A stretch of 64,000 nucleotides of DNA from Microvirga rosea (GCF_020595095.1 NZ_JAJDOP010000002.1:124001-188000); one strand, 5' to 3'; shown: positions 36,904-46,885, counted from the stretch's first letter. Notes: generated by a model from the sequence alone, not told the origin. Program-made: numbers and translations.

Positions 36904-37296
36904 CTACTCTTCGGCGCGACTCGTGGCGTCGCGATCGCGTTCGTACCGTTTCGTGAGTGGAAACGGCGGCAGCCATGCCTCGCGTCGGATAGTCCAGAGT
37001 TCGTATGTCGGCATCAATTGGTCCGGGGCGTCCAGGGATCCCAGGCTCACTTCGATTTCGTCCGCGGTGCGCGCGAAAACGGACGAACCGCAACGGGGAC
37101 AGAAAAACCGCCCGGCATAGTCACGCGTCTCACCGTCGATGGTTACGGCATCCTGAGGGAATATCGCCGAAGCGTGAAAAAGAGCCCCGTGATGTTTGCG
37201 GCAGTCGAGGCAATGACAAAGGCCGACCCGGTATGGACGCCCCGACGCCACAATCCGGACATTGCCGCACAAGCAACCACCGGTGAATCGGTCCAT
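36904..37296 (-). CDS. GFA-family zinc protein (glutathione-dependent formaldehyde-activating-like)
   Basis: A 130-residue zinc-binding protein of the Gfa/CENP-V superfamily. Zinc-cysteine motifs are at GGCLCGNVR (residues 7-15), LCHCLDCRKHHGALF and FFCPRCGSSVF. Only some members use S-(hydroxymethyl)glutathione, so the precise reaction is unclear. It stands alone, convergent to the exporter genes, and starts at ATG 37296. Confidence 0.88.
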   Translation of the reverse strand: MDRFTGGCLCGNVRIVASGRPYRVGLCHCLDCRKHHGALFHASAIFPQDAVTIDGETRDYAGRFFCPRCGSSVFARTADEIEVSLGSLDAPDQLMPTYELWTIRREAWLPPFPLTKRYERDRDATSRAEE

Positions 37297-37666
37297 GCCG
37301 CATCTCCTCTCGAATCAGGGGGCCGAAGAGCCTCAGGGGCGGGCGCCGCTTGTCCATTTAGAGCGGAGTTATCCTTGCACCAGCCATCCGCCCTACAGGG
37401 ATCTTCCTTGGCGAGCCCTGATTTTACAAGGAAGCTGGCCACTCCGGCTCTCTCTTCGTCCGATGTTTCGAAGCTATCGGTACGATCAGGTCCCTGGCCT
37501 GAAGACGCCCCGGATAACGCGCACACGCTCGGTTAAGCATCGACCGGGACCTCCGCGTCAATACGAGCGCGCGAAAGCTACTGCCGTTGCATCGGTCGTC
37601 ATATCGGTCGTCATGCTGCCCACGACGCGGAAATGAGGGAGACTCCTTCGGCGGGCCCTGAAGAGC
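37297..37666. other. Intergenic region, no supported gene
   Basis: About 370 bases between the GFA gene and the large membrane-protein gene. Both neighbouring genes are on the minus strand, so part should be the GFA promoter. The frames here are low-complexity shadow-like, and I see no clear promoter, terminator or repeat. Confidence 0.5.
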
Positions 37667-39652
37667 TTACATCCCGACGGTGTAACCTGCAGCTTTCAGT
37701 CGATCGCCGCGCCACGCCCAAGCCTGAACGAAGCCCCGATAGGATACAACGAAGTCGGGTGGGATCTGGGGGATATTAGAAAGCTGCAGCAGACCAAGAC
37801 GGCTTGCGACATAGTAGTCGTTCGCAGTCATTTTTCCGTCTTGCCCCACTTGGAACGTTGCCTCGATTTTGATGTCCTTGGAGCCAGGCAGCCAGCGGCC
37901 GTGATAACTGAAGGGCCGCAAAACAACTTTGCTACAGCCTTCGCCGAATGCATTCGCTTCGTTTCGTGAGCAAGCATCCTCCAGTTGTTTGCCGATGAGC
38001 ATGACTTCTTCACCCCAACCCATCCATGAGGGATTGAGGCCGCCGGACTGTGCCGACGCCGCGTCTGTGTAGTTCAGCCAAATCGGCCGAAAGGACGCGA
38101 AGGTTGGACGGAACGGCGTTGCCTCGAGCGCCGCGCCGGCCAGGACCACCGCCGAAGCTGCAAATGCGAGAGCGGCGGACAAGCGCGCGGTCCAGGCATG
38201 GTGCACAGCGAGAAGAAGCAGTGCGAACCCCAGCAGCGCAACGTTGAAATAGCGATGAGCTACCGGCACATTGAAGACTGCAGCAGCGACGATCATCAGT
38301 AACATGAACGGCAAAGCGGCCAAGATCACGGGCGGGATCTTGGAGCGCCAATGGCCAGCAAACAGGGCCGCGACGCCGACGATGGTCGTTGCCACGATTG
38401 CGGTCGGAAGACTAGCGAGCGTAATGGCCGCGGAATAGAGTCCGTGACGCGTGAAATGCTCCAGCAACGTCGCCGCCTCGAAGTGGATCACGGCCCCGTT
38501 AAGGGGAAAGTAGCGGCCGACGATTTCCGGATTTCCTGGGTGGAACGGGGCCCACCAAGCATGAACGGTCGTGAGCCCAACGAGGCCGCACCCGAAGAGA
38601 GCAACGAGGGCCAACAACACGGCAACCTGCCAGCTCCGAGCCGAGCCAAGACGGCAAAGGACCGGCCAGACGAGACGTGCAAAAGCCCCTGCAAGCAGTA
38701 TCGAGACGAGGCCGACGCCGAACGGCGATGCCTTGTCGGTGATGAAACTCGTGCTACCGCTCAGGAACCGGATTGGTACCCAGGTCCAACTTGCCAGGGC
38801 ATCGCTCCAGCTCATCCAAAAGCCGGGCGGCAAGGGCGCGTCGGCGAGAAGCGCATATGTCAGCATGGACCCGATAGAGACGACGACCGAGGCCAGGATG
38901 CCTCCCGCCGCGAACCGAAGCCCCTGGATCGCACGGCGCGCGGGTGGTTCGCATGCCGGATCGCCGCCAGCCATTGCCGCACCGGCGACGATGATGAGCA
39001 CCAGGATCGGTGACGCGCTGAGCTTTTCCTGAGCCGCCAGTGTGGCGATGACCACCGCGACAGCCGGAAATAATCCCTCGCGCAGCGCCCTGGCGGCGGC
39101 CAACGCCGCGGCGATCGATAGCACAACCGAGAGCAGGTCATAGTTGACCGTTTTCAAAGCGAGATTAGTGGTCGGCAGCAGGAGAAGCACGCCTGCCATA
39201 AAGATCGCAGCCGCTACAGGCTCCCGCTCCGGACGCAGGAGATTGACGGTCTGGCGCGCAACGGCGAGCAACAATACCGCACCAAACCCGAACCAGACGG
39301 CTTTGAGCAGCATTGCAACCGCAACCGGTGACGCCCCGAAGCCTTGTGCCAAGCGCGCCACCGGCACGAGGATCAAGAGACCGGAATGGAAAGCCCCCAA
39401 TTTCCATTGGCTGGTGCCGCGATCGGCCGGGGACGCGATCTGGTCTACGAAGACCTGGTCGTCAATCGTAAGGTATTGCGTGGTCTGGGCAGTGACCAGG
39501 AAGAGGACCACACCGTAGAGGCCCGCCATGACGAGCGCGCGCGACCGCTCGGCCGGGTCCGTGAGAGCGAAAGCTGGGCGAACGACGAATAAAATAACAA
39601 CAAGAACAACTACCAACTCAAGCAAATTGATCGACAGATACGGCGCAAACAA
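37667..39652 (-). CDS. Large polytopic membrane protein of unknown function (GT-C/glycosyltransferase-39-like topology)
   Basis: About 661 residues with more than ten hydrophobic helices in the first 550, then a soluble C-terminal 100 residues with EEVMLIGKQLEDACSRNEA. The start is set at TTG 39652 because AGGAAGG lies six bases upstream; a TTG at 39712 is the alternative, with no ATG available. The early loop YLTIDDQVFVDQIASPADRG and a long helix bundle resemble membrane glycosyltransferases of the GT-C class, but no decisive motif is visible. It lies alone, upstream of tRNA-Ser. Confidence 0.65.
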   Translation of the reverse strand: MFAPYLSINLLELVVVLVVILFVVRPAFALTDPAERSRALVMAGLYGVVLFLVTAQTTQYLTIDDQVFVDQIASPADRGTSQWKLGAFHSGLLILVPVARLAQGFGASPVAVAMLLKAVWFGFGAVLLLAVARQTVNLLRPEREPVAAAIFMAGVLLLLPTTNLALKTVNYDLLSVVLSIAAALAAARALREGLFPAVAVVIATLAAQEKLSASPILVLIIVAGAAMAGGDPACEPPARRAIQGLRFAAGGILASVVVSIGSMLTYALLADAPLPPGFWMSWSDALASWTWVPIRFLSGSTSFITDKASPFGVGLVSILLAGAFARLVWPVLCRLGSARSWQVAVLLALVALFGCGLVGLTTVHAWWAPFHPGNPEIVGRYFPLNGAVIHFEAATLLEHFTRHGLYSAAITLASLPTAIVATTIVGVAALFAGHWRSKIPPVILAALPFMLLMIVAAAVFNVPVAHRYFNVALLGFALLLLAVHHAWTARLSAALAFAASAVVLAGAALEATPFRPTFASFRPIWLNYTDAASAQSGGLNPSWMGWGEEVMLIGKQLEDACSRNEANAFGEGCSKVVLRPFSYHGRWLPGSKDIKIEATFQVGQDGKMTANDYYVASRLGLLQLSNIPQIPPDFVVSYRGFVQAWAWRGDRLKAAGYTVGM

Positions 39653-40242
39653 AGCGGACCTTCCTTTTAGGAAACCGGCAGATGAAAAGGCCTGTATCCG
39701 CAACCCGACCAAGTCACAAGGTCACGCAGGTATCGCCGTGACCTTTCTTGCGGCCGGGATCGCAGCGTTCCTTGTCCGACAAGCCCGGAGGTCGACCGTG
39801 AGCTCCCGAGAGCGCTCAGGTCCGCCACGAGCAGCCAAGCTGAATATTGGGCGGCGGATACCCGTGCGCCTTGGCATCGATCTGTTTCGCGCATGTGATC
39901 GGCTCAAGATCCCGCCGATGTCGCCCGACTGTCCGGAGTCGACACGGCACGCCACAGGCCGGATCCATCCCGAGCGGGACTATTTACCAGGGGTCGCTGG
40001 TTACGCGGTGATGCAGCACGGGATAGCCTGCGCACCGTTGTTCGGCCGACCGGAGCGAGAATTCGTGGGTATCGCAGCCGAAACTCCATTGCAGGTCGAA
40101 CTTGGCGGCCTTTGAGCAGCGACACGGGGGAAGACGGCCTGGGCTGCCGACTTGTCAGGCGTTTTCTGACGGATTGGGCAGCAGAGAGACAAGCACAGGC
40201 CCTTAAGAGCCTTGGAAAAATAAGCATTCTTTTGAAGCAGAA
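39653..40242. other. Intergenic region between membrane-protein gene and tRNA-Ser, no supported gene
   Basis: About 590 bases with overlapping frames in both directions that have shadow-like composition. The minus-strand frame over 40001-40294 runs into the tRNA gene. Sequence here lacks motifs of known genes; a horizontally acquired fragment beside the tRNA is possible but I see no integrase or repeat. Confidence 0.45.
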
Positions 40243-40333
40243 TGGCGGAGACGGAGGGATTCGAACCCTCGATACCCTTTTGGGGTATGCTCATTTAGCA
40301 AACGAGTGCCTTCAGCCTCTCGGCCACGTCTCC
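40243..40333 (-). tRNA. tRNA-Ser (anticodon GCU), CCA encoded
   Basis: Read on the minus strand the sequence starts GGAGACGTGGCCGAGAGGCT and ends CGTCTCCGCCA, so acceptor arms pair and CCA is encoded. The anticodon arm CTCGT-TTGCTAA-ATGAG gives anticodon GCT, which reads AGC and AGU serine codons. The long variable arm (TACCCCAAAAGGGTA region) is that of a class II tRNA-Ser. T-arm GAGGGTTCGAATCCCTC is intact. Confidence 0.97.
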
Positions 40334-40559
40334 AGCGACAGGAAAAAGAATCTTTTTCGGATCCCCCGTCGGCGGCGCATATGGCGCGATAATGGGGGGT
40401 TCGTCAAGCCAATCCGCAAGGGAAATCGGCGCGAGTCAGACAGGGATCGCCAATGCCGAGCTTGGCGATGGTCACGTGCTTTGGGTGTGCGCGGCTGCAC
40501 GCCCGGGGCGACCAAATCTTCCTATTTTCCGGAGAGACGATCAAAAGGGATTCATCCTC

Positions 40560-40820
40560 GTGGATTCGGACCAGGATACTCGCCGCCAAGCCCGCGCGGA
40601 GCGTTCGAGCGGCGCATTGTTCGACATCAGGGAGCGATTTCTTCGGGAAACGCCGACAGGAACGGCGGACAGGCTGCTGATCGCCACGATGCTGACCTTG
40701 GCGGGCCTCTGGATCGGTCTCTTTTCCTGGCTTGGTTCCTACGCTTTCGAACTTTCCGAGAGATCGGCGGAACGCAGCGCCGCCAAGCCGCCTTCCCTTC
40801 TGGTCGGGAAGTCCGACTAA
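40560..40820 (+). CDS. Small membrane protein of unknown function
   Basis: From a GTG at 40560 (AAAAGGGA upstream) the frame gives 86 residues: a charged N-terminal 45 residues (DSDQDTRRQARAERSSGALF and DIRERFLRE), one transmembrane helix (LLIATMLTLAGLWIGLFSWL) and a short polar tail. The frame is open upstream to 40392, but that part looks like noise between the tRNA and this gene. The end overlaps the convergent glycosyltransferase stop by four bases. No family recognised; moderate support only. Confidence 0.5.
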   Translation: MDSDQDTRRQARAERSSGALFDIRERFLRETPTGTADRLLIATMLTLAGLWIGLFSWLGSYAFELSERSAERSAAKPPSLLVGKSD

Positions 40821-41608
40821 TCCTGATCGGACCGGGAGCCCTTCAGGCCATTCAGACGCCGCTTCTCATAATGCTTGGCCAGGCGCAGGTGGCGGGAAAT
40901 GGCGTAGTTCATTGCCGTCAGGAAACCGTAGGTGCCGCGCAGGGCATGGCGGCGACCGATATAGGCCTTGATGAAGGCTGCCGGCAGTTCGAAGAAAACC
41001 CGCCATGTGGGGATCGACACACCCCGGATCTCCAGGTCGACCGCCTGCTGGTCCGAGTAGCGGTTGAGCTTGGCCAATTGATCGCCCAGGGAGCGCACCG
41101 ACCAATGGTGGATGACGCTCCTGAGCTTTCCGACCTTCGTCCCGGGATTGAGATCCACCCGATCATGGACCAGCGAGGGCGAATAGCGCCCCCAATCCTT
41201 GCGATAGAGGCGAACGGGATAAAGGGTGTAGGCCAGGGGGTGCGGAGCCTTTTCGCCGGGGAAAATCTCGGCAATGCCGATGCGATAGGCCTGCTTTGGG
41301 GGCTCGCCATGGGCGAAGAGCGCCCGAATCTCGGCGGCGAGCCTGGGAGGCACCACCTCGTCGGCATCCACATTCAGCAGCCACTCGTAACGGCACTGGT
41401 CCTCGCCAAAACGCTTCTGGGGACCATAGCCGGGCCAGGGATTGAAGATGACCCGCGCGCCGAGCTCCTCCGCCACGGCCTGCGTCCCGTCCGTTGAGCC
41501 GGAATCGACGACGATCAGGTCATCCGTCAGTTCGCGGACGGCCCGAATGGTATCGCCGATGCGATCAGCCTCGTTCTTGGCAATGATGAAAACGGAAACA
41601 GGGAGCAT
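40817..41608 (-). CDS. Glycosyltransferase family 2 (lipopolysaccharide core type, WaaE-like)
   Basis: Cytoplasmic or membrane-peripheral GT-A enzyme of about 263 residues. The nucleotide-sugar site is SVFIIAKNEADRIGDTIRAV then DLIVVDSGSTDGT; the DxD-type motif is LNVDADEVV. The KRFGEDQCRYEWLL segment is typical of the WaaE/KdtX-type group, which adds sugars to lipid A-core. Start taken at ATG 41608; a TTG at 41680 lacks a clear ribosome site. It is 97 bases from a GST gene on the same strand. Acceptor not known. Confidence 0.87.
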   Translation of the reverse strand: MLPVSVFIIAKNEADRIGDTIRAVRELTDDLIVVDSGSTDGTQAVAEELGARVIFNPWPGYGPQKRFGEDQCRYEWLLNVDADEVVPPRLAAEIRALFAHGEPPKQAYRIGIAEIFPGEKAPHPLAYTLYPVRLYRKDWGRYSPSLVHDRVDLNPGTKVGKLRSVIHHWSVRSLGDQLAKLNRYSDQQAVDLEIRGVSIPTWRVFFELPAAFIKAYIGRRHALRGTYGFLTAMNYAISRHLRLAKHYEKRRLNGLKGSRSDQD

Positions 41609-41705
41609 GTGAGAAGGAGCCGAATGTGCGGGCTGCCTAGCGGCAGGCGCTCCTTCTTGCAAGGGTTTTACGTCCCGCAATCGCGGCCCGGGCGTTTTTG
41701 ACTCT

Positions 41706-42317
41706 CTAGGCGGGTTTCAGCAGACCCTCGTCCTGCATCGCCTTCCTGACCTTCGGCCGGTGCTCGATACGGGTCAGATAGGCGCTCAGATGAACGTAGG
41801 GCGAGAGATCTATCTTGTGGAAACGGCACCAGTTGAGGATCGCGAAGGCATAGGCGTCGGCGACCGTGAAGCCTTCCCCCATGAGGTAAGATCGATCTTC
41901 GAGCGTTGCGTCCAGGAAGCTGAAACGCCGGTGCAGTTGGGCGAGCGCCGCCTTGCGCACGTCCTCCGAGACGGGCCTCCAGAGGGGGCCGAAGCCCTTG
42001 TGCAGCTCGCTCGCCACGAAGGCGAGCCATTCCTGCACGCGGCGGCGATCCAGCGAACCGTAGGGCGGCAGCAATCCCGAGGCCGGGGCCTGGTCCGCCA
42101 GAAACTCGATGACGACAGGACCTTCCGTGAGAAGCTCGCCGGTGTCGAGCAGAAGCGCCGGAACATAACCCTTTGGATTGACGCTGAGGAAATCACACCC
42201 TGACTCAGTCGTTTTTGTCGTCAGGTTCACCCGGTCCAGTTCAAGCGGGAGGCCCGCCTCCGCGGCCACGATATGAGGGGCGAGAGAGCAAGCTCCTGAC
42301 GAATAATAGAGCTTCAT
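41706..42317 (-). CDS. Glutathione S-transferase, beta class (GstA-like)
   Basis: Cytosolic GST of 203 residues. MKLYYSSGACSLAPHIVAAE gives the beta-class start with Cys10; GYVPALLLDTGELLTEGPVV holds the cis-Pro and GSH-binding Glu; the C-terminal domain has GEGFTVADAYAFAILNW. This is closer to E. coli GstA than the GST at 12029. It lies upstream of the glycosyltransferase on the same strand, probably without a functional link. Confidence 0.93.
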   Translation of the reverse strand: MKLYYSSGACSLAPHIVAAEAGLPLELDRVNLTTKTTESGCDFLSVNPKGYVPALLLDTGELLTEGPVVIEFLADQAPASGLLPPYGSLDRRRVQEWLAFVASELHKGFGPLWRPVSEDVRKAALAQLHRRFSFLDATLEDRSYLMGEGFTVADAYAFAILNWCRFHKIDLSPYVHLSAYLTRIEHRPKVRKAMQDEGLLKPA

Positions 42318-42444
42318 GATGTTTTCCGGCTCAGCAGCTGATCTTCAAAGCGATCTGGAATTGGCAGAAGCTAATATGACGAGTGAAACGTAGCAATATT
42401 CTCTTCTATGTCTACGCAAGGAAACCTTGCAAGGATGCAAGAAT

Positions 42445-43260
42445 TCACAGCAACTCCCGTTCCGCTCCCTCCGCCTGCGTGCCGGCGGATACCTGTGAGC
42501 CGGAGCCGACCCGCAGCTCGGCCAGCAGCGGATAATGATCGGATGCGACACGGGTCAGCTCGTTTCGCACCGGCGCCGCCGCGATGATGTCGACGGACTT
42601 TGTCACGAAAACATGGTCCAGGCGCAGGACGGGAGCCCGGGTATGGAATGTCGGCTGCGGCTCGCCGGATGGGTTCGACAGCTGGGCATCCTTGAGACGG
42701 CTCGCAAAAAGTCGGTAGGAACGCGAATAGGGCGGCGCGTTGAAATCCCCGAGCAGAACGGCCGGATCCGCGCAGTCGGGATGGCCGATCCAGTTTTCCC
42801 CCAGAAGCGCAGCCGCCTGGGCTCTCCGCTCCCGGGAGCGCAGGGACAGATGGGCGTTCACCACGTTGAGACTGACACCCTCCACATCGACGCAGACCCA
42901 AAGCGCGCTGCGCTTCTCGAACGAGGGCCCTGTGGAGAGGCTCGGAAGACGTTCGGCCCGAATGATCTCCGATGGATGACGCGTCAGGATGGCGATGCCA
43001 TATTGCTCCCCGAGGATCCGGATCGTCGGCTGGAAGTGCAGATCCATCCCTAAGAGATTCGCGACGATCTCGGCCTGATCCGGATGGCCCTTATGGACCC
43101 GTCCGACCCGGACCTCCTGAAGAGCGACGATATCGGGCTGGCAGGACGCGATCACTTCGGCGATGCGTCCCGGGGAGATCTGCCGGTCCGTTCCGAGCCA
43201 GCGGTGAACATTATAGGTGAGAATCCGGACGTTCCGCCCTGGCTTGTCAACGTGCTTCAA
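42445..43260 (-). CDS. Endonuclease/exonuclease/phosphatase-fold family protein
   Basis: Metal-dependent phosphodiesterase fold. Motifs in order: RILTYNVHRWLG, IVALQEVRVG, LPSLSTG, VNAHLSLRSRERR, VLLGDFNAPPYSRSY, LRLDHVFVTKSV and ASDHYPLLAEL, covering the catalytic Asn, Glu, Asp and His sites. Start uncertain: TTG 43260 gives about 271 residues and fits the domain edge, but the frame stays open to 43473 and no good ATG is present. Substrate may be a nucleic acid, phospholipid or sugar phosphate. It stands alone. Confidence 0.85.
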   Translation of the reverse strand: MKHVDKPGRNVRILTYNVHRWLGTDRQISPGRIAEVIASCQPDIVALQEVRVGRVHKGHPDQAEIVANLLGMDLHFQPTIRILGEQYGIAILTRHPSEIIRAERLPSLSTGPSFEKRSALWVCVDVEGVSLNVVNAHLSLRSRERRAQAAALLGENWIGHPDCADPAVLLGDFNAPPYSRSYRLFASRLKDAQLSNPSGEPQPTFHTRAPVLRLDHVFVTKSVDIIAAAPVRNELTRVASDHYPLLAELRVGSGSQVSAGTQAEGAERELL

Positions 43261-43588
43261 AGCTTGGTCTCGATCATCTGCGGACCTTGGCGTCCGTCTA
43301 TGAAAAGTTCGTCTTGGCTCGCGCGCAACTGTGCCGGAACAATGGCCGGAAGAGGCCAAGGTTCCGGGCGAGATTTTCACGATGGCACGGCAAGCCCCGT
43401 CACGCGCCCCCAACATTAGGCGAGTTCCGCAGGAAATTAAGCACATCCTGAGTAGACACGGGGCTTTTCGCAACGTAATCTTATAGTCGACGAGGCGTTA
43501 TCCGAAATGACTGTTTCGGTTTCGGATCGTTTACCTTAACAATGACGCTGCGAAACATGAGGTTTCGCTTCTGCCAAGTTTGATTCGC
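43261..43588. other. Region upstream of the phosphatase-fold gene
   Basis: About 330 bases upstream of the minus-strand EEP-fold gene. The first part may be N-terminal coding sequence if the start lies further up than annotated. The rest has frames of low-complexity type and no clear promoter or RNA. Confidence 0.4.
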
Positions 43589-43714
43589 ATGTTCGACCGT
43601 TCTGACAAACGCCCGGGCGAGGATATCTTGGCACGCATTCTGGATTGGGCCGGCTTGTCCTTCGGCCTCGGCGTGCTGATCATCTTCGCGACCTACACCA
43701 TTCAGGTGCATTAG
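43589..43714 (+). CDS. 41-residue single-span membrane protein (possible)
   Basis: ATG 43589 opens a 41-codon frame ending TAG. The product has a charged N-terminus (FDRSDKRPGEDILARIL) and one helix (WAGLSFGLGVLIIFATYTI). The amphipathic-then-membrane layout looks protein-like, but there is no good ribosome site. Below the size of most callers. Could be spurious. Confidence 0.35.
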   Translation: MFDRSDKRPGEDILARILDWAGLSFGLGVLIIFATYTIQVH

Positions 43715-43817
43715 GTTTCTCCGCGCATTTCCGACCGAAGCACGACGGCGTCCTCATTCCCCGCCAGGGCTGTGGCCCTTGGGAAACGGCTGTCGCGCCG
43801 GCACAGTGCATTCATCC

Positions 43818-43848
43818 TTGACCTTCCCATGATGGGAAGGATCATAAA
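43818..43848 (+). promoter_or_regulatory. CueR-type copA promoter/operator
   Basis: -35 TTGACC (43818-43823) and -10 CATAAA (43843-43848) are separated by 19 bases, the over-long spacing typical of MerR-family promoters. The spacer contains the perfect palindrome CCTTCCCATGATGGGAAGG (43822-43840), close to the CCTTCC...GGAAGG boxes of known CueR operators. It lies 33 bases upstream of copA. Confidence 0.85.
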
Positions 43849-43880
43849 GTCGGCCAGTACGTTGAATCAGGAGATTCGCC

Positions 43881-46409
43881 ATGGCCGAAGCCCATTCATC
43901 CAGCGACGTCGTTCTCGACATTCCGGTCGAGGGCATGACCTGCGCGTCCTGCGTCAGCCGTGTCGAGAAAGTTCTTCGGGCCGTGGATGGCGTGACTTCC
44001 GCCAGCGTCAACCTCGCGACCGAACGGGCCCGCGTCTCCTACGCCCCGGCCCGCGCCGCGCCCGAGCAGGTGGTGGAGGCGATCAGAAACGCCGGTTACG
44101 AGCCCCGCAGCCATAAGATCGACCTTTCCGTCGGGGGCATGACCTGTGCCTCCTGCGTCGCCCGCGTGGAGAAGGCGCTGCGACGCGTGCCGGGCGTCCT
44201 GGAGGCGCACGTCAATCTGGCTACGGAGCGGGCGACCATCCGTTATCTCGGCGGGGCGGACATGCCGGCCCGGCTCATCGCGGCCATCGCCGACACCGGT
44301 TATGACGCACGCCTTGCCGGCGGGGCGGAGCATCAGGCCGGAACGGAAGCGGCGGCCCGCGAAGCGGAAACGGCGGCGCTCCGGCGCTCCCTCATCCTGG
44401 CCGCCATGCTTGCCCTCCCGGTCTTCCTGATCGAAATGGGCTCCCACTTCGTGCCGGGTGTCCACGAATGGGTCCTTGCGACCATCGGACACCAGGAGAG
44501 CTGGTATCTGCAATTCGTTCTCACGACGCTCGTCCTCTTCGGCCCAGGTCTGCGCTTCTTCAAGAAAGGCATTCCGGCGCTGCTTCGCCTGGCCCCGGAC
44601 ATGAATTCCCTGGTCGTGCTCGGCACCAGCGCCGCCTACGGATACTCCGTCGTGGCGACATTCCTCCCTGGCCTCCTGCCGGCCGGGACCCACAACGTTT
44701 ATTACGAGGCCGCCGCCGTTATCGTGGCCCTGATCCTCCTCGGACGCTTCCTCGAGGCGCGAGCCAAGGGACGCACGTCGGAGGCCATCAAGCGGCTCAT
44801 CGGGCTTCAGGCGAAGACGGCGCGGGTGCTGCGGGACGGCAACCCGCAGGAAATCCCTCTCGACCAAGTTCGCACCGGGGATGTGGTTCAGGTCAGGCCG
44901 GGGGAAAAGGTCCCGGTCGACGGTGAGGTCGTCGACGGCTCGTCCTTCGTGGACGAATCGATGATCACGGGCGAGCCGGTCCCGGTCCAGAAGGCGAAGG
45001 GCGCCCTTGTCGTGGGCGGCACCATCAACAAGACGGGCAGCTTCACCTTCACCGCGACCAATGTCGGTGCCGACACGGTGCTTGCTCAGATCATCCGCAT
45101 AGTCGAGGAAGCCCAAGGGTCGAAGCTGCCGATCCAGGGCATGGTCGATCAGGTCACGGCCTGGTTCGTTCCAGCCGTGATGGCGGCTGCCGCCCTCACC
45201 TTCCTTCTCTGGCTCTGGCTCGGCCCCGATCCGGCCCTGTCGTTTGCCCTGGTGAACGCCGTCGCGGTCCTGATCATCGCATGCCCCTGCGCCATGGGTC
45301 TTGCAACGCCGACTTCGATCATGGTGGGAACGGGACGCGCCGCCGAGCTCGGGGTCCTGTTTCGGCAAGGGGATGCGCTCCAGAAGCTGCGGGACGTGAA
45401 AGTCGTGGCTCTCGACAAGACCGGGACCTTGACCCTGGGAAAGCCGCGCCTGACGGACCTGGCGGTCGAGCCGGACTTCCCCGAGGATGAGGTGCTGCGC
45501 CTTGTCGCGTCAGTGGAGGATCAATCCGAGCATCCCATCGCCGAAGCCATCGTCGAGGCCGCGCGGAGCCGGGGCTTGCAGCTCGCCAAACCCGATCGGT
45601 TCGAAGCGGTCCCCGGCTTTGGCGTCACGGCCTCGGTGAACGGGCGGCTCGTCGCGATCGGCGCCGACCGCTTCATGGCCGAGATGGGACTTGGGGTCGA
45701 TACCTTCGCGGACACCGCCACGCGCCTCGGGACGGAAGGCAAGAGCCCGCTCTACGCGGCCATCGACGGCAAGCTCGCGGCGATCATCGCCGTCGCGGAC
45801 CCCATCAAGCCGACAACGCGGGAAGCCATTGCGGCCCTGCACGAGATGAAGCTGAAGGTTGCGGTCATCACGGGGGACAACCGGCGCACCGCACAGGCCA
45901 TTGCCCGTCAGATCGGGATCGACGAGGTCGTGGCGGAAGTGCTGCCCGATGCGAAGGTGGAGGCCGTGCGGCGTCTCCGGGCGCAGCATGGCAGCGTTGC
46001 CTTCGTCGGCGACGGCATCAACGATGCTCCGGCCCTTGCGGAGGCCGATGTGGGTCTTGCCATCGGGACGGGGACGGACATCGCCATCGAGAGCGCCGAC
46101 GTGGTGCTCATGTCCGGCGACCTGCGCGGCGTCGTCCACGCCATCGCCCTGTCCCAGGCCACCATCCGCAACATCAAGGAGAACCTGTTCTGGGCGTTCG
46201 CCTATAACGCCATCCTCATTCCGGTGGCGGCCGGGTTTCTCTATCCGATCAACGGCATGCTTCTCTCACCCATGATCGCCGCTGCCGCCATGGCGCTTTC
46301 CAGCGTGTTCGTCGTCGGCAATGCCCTGCGCCTGCGCCGTTTCCGGCCGAGGATCCACCCGCGCGCGGCCGAGGGGCACGCAGAACTCGCAACCGGAGTA
46401 TCTCGATGA
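43881..46409 (+). CDS. copA: Cu(I)-exporting P-type ATPase (P1B-1)
   Basis: Inner-membrane pump that exports Cu(I) to the periplasm, 842 residues. Two N-terminal HMA domains carry GMTCASC (Cys near residues 22/25 and 89/92). The transmembrane metal site is CPC in [15 protein letters not shown] near residue 468. The phosphorylation site is DKTGT near residue 512, then HPIAEAI and [20 protein letters not shown]. Nearest alternatives (silver pump) share the CPC site. It has a MerR-type promoter and is translationally coupled to the regulator gene. Confidence 0.97.
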   Translation: MAEAHSSSDVVLDIPVEGMTCASCVSRVEKVLRAVDGVTSASVNLATERARVSYAPARAAPEQVVEAIRNAGYEPRSHKIDLSVGGMTCASCVARVEKALRRVPGVLEAHVNLATERATIRYLGGADMPARLIAAIADTGYDARLAGGAEHQAGTEAAAREAETAALRRSLILAAMLALPVFLIEMGSHFVPGVHEWVLATIGHQESWYLQFVLTTLVLFGPGLRFFKKGIPALLRLAPDMNSLVVLGTSAAYGYSVVATFLPGLLPAGTHNVYYEAAAVIVALILLGRFLEARAKGRTSEAIKRLIGLQAKTARVLRDGNPQEIPLDQVRTGDVVQVRPGEKVPVDGEVVDGSSFVDESMITGEPVPVQKAKGALVVGGTINKTGSFTFTATNVGADTVLAQIIRIVEEAQGSKLPIQGMVDQVTAWFVPAVMAAAALTFLLWLWLGPDPALSFALVNAVAVLIIACPCAMGLATPTSIMVGTGRAAELGVLFRQGDALQKLRDVKVVALDKTGTLTLGKPRLTDLAVEPDFPEDEVLRLVASVEDQSEHPIAEAIVEAARSRGLQLAKPDRFEAVPGFGVTASVNGRLVAIGADRFMAEMGLGVDTFADTATRLGTEGKSPLYAAIDGKLAAIIAVADPIKPTTREAIAALHEMKLKVAVITGDNRRTAQAIARQIGIDEVVAEVLPDAKVEAVRRLRAQHGSVAFVGDGINDAPALAEADVGLAIGTGTDIAIESADVVLMSGDLRGVVHAIALSQATIRNIKENLFWAFAYNAILIPVAAGFLYPINGMLLSPMIAAAAMALSSVFVVGNALRLRRFRPRIHPRAAEGHAELATGVSR

Positions 46410-46885
46410 ACATCGGACAAGCGGCGGAGCGCTCCGGCGTTTCCGCAAAGATGATCCGCTATTACGAATCCATCGGCCTCATTCCGAAAACCGTGCGCAC
46501 GGAGGCGGGCTATCGGGTCTATTCCGATACGGACGTTCATACCCTGAAATTCATCCGGCGCGCGCGGGACCTGGGCTTCTCGGTCGAGCAGATCGGGGTT
46601 CTGGTCTCGCTCTGGCAGGATCGCGGGCGGGAAAGCACCGATGTGAAGCGCATTGCTCTCGGGCACATCCACGAGCTGGAACGGAAGATCGCCGAACTGC
46701 GCTCCATGGCCGAGACCTTGAAGCATCTCGCGCAGCATTGTCACGGCGACAGCCGACCCGAATGCCCTATTCTCGATGAGCTTGCGGGTGAGGATCATCT
46801 TCACAATTGCGCGAAGCGTGACGGCAAGATTCTCGCGTCTGCGCCTCGGGGGCCGCGTAAGAACAAGGTGACGTCTCATTCATGA
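46406..46885 (+). CDS. cueR: CueR-type MerR-family copper regulator
   Basis: Cu(I)-sensing transcription factor of 159 residues. The N-terminal winged helix is [20 protein letters not shown] and the copper site loop at the end of the dimerisation helix holds two Cys residues eight apart ([15 protein letters not shown]). The C-terminal 35 residues are longer than in E. coli CueR and contain an additional Cys (HNCAKR). It starts inside the copA stop (ATGA), so it is autoregulated with copA rather than encoded elsewhere. The copA promoter carries its predicted operator. Confidence 0.93.
   Translation: MNIGQAAERSGVSAKMIRYYESIGLIPKTVRTEAGYRVYSDTDVHTLKFIRRARDLGFSVEQIGVLVSLWQDRGRESTDVKRIALGHIHELERKIAELRSMAETLKHLAQHCHGDSRPECPILDELAGEDHLHNCAKRDGKILASAPRGPRKNKVTSHS

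Noticed and set aside
39528..40115. A 195-codon plus-strand frame
   Set aside because: The first part is antisense to the membrane-protein gene; no domain or ribosome site supports it.
40001..40294. A 97-codon minus-strand frame next to the tRNA
   Set aside because: Its first residues translate the T-arm and 3-prime part of tRNA-Ser (EGSNPSVSA), a common artefact.
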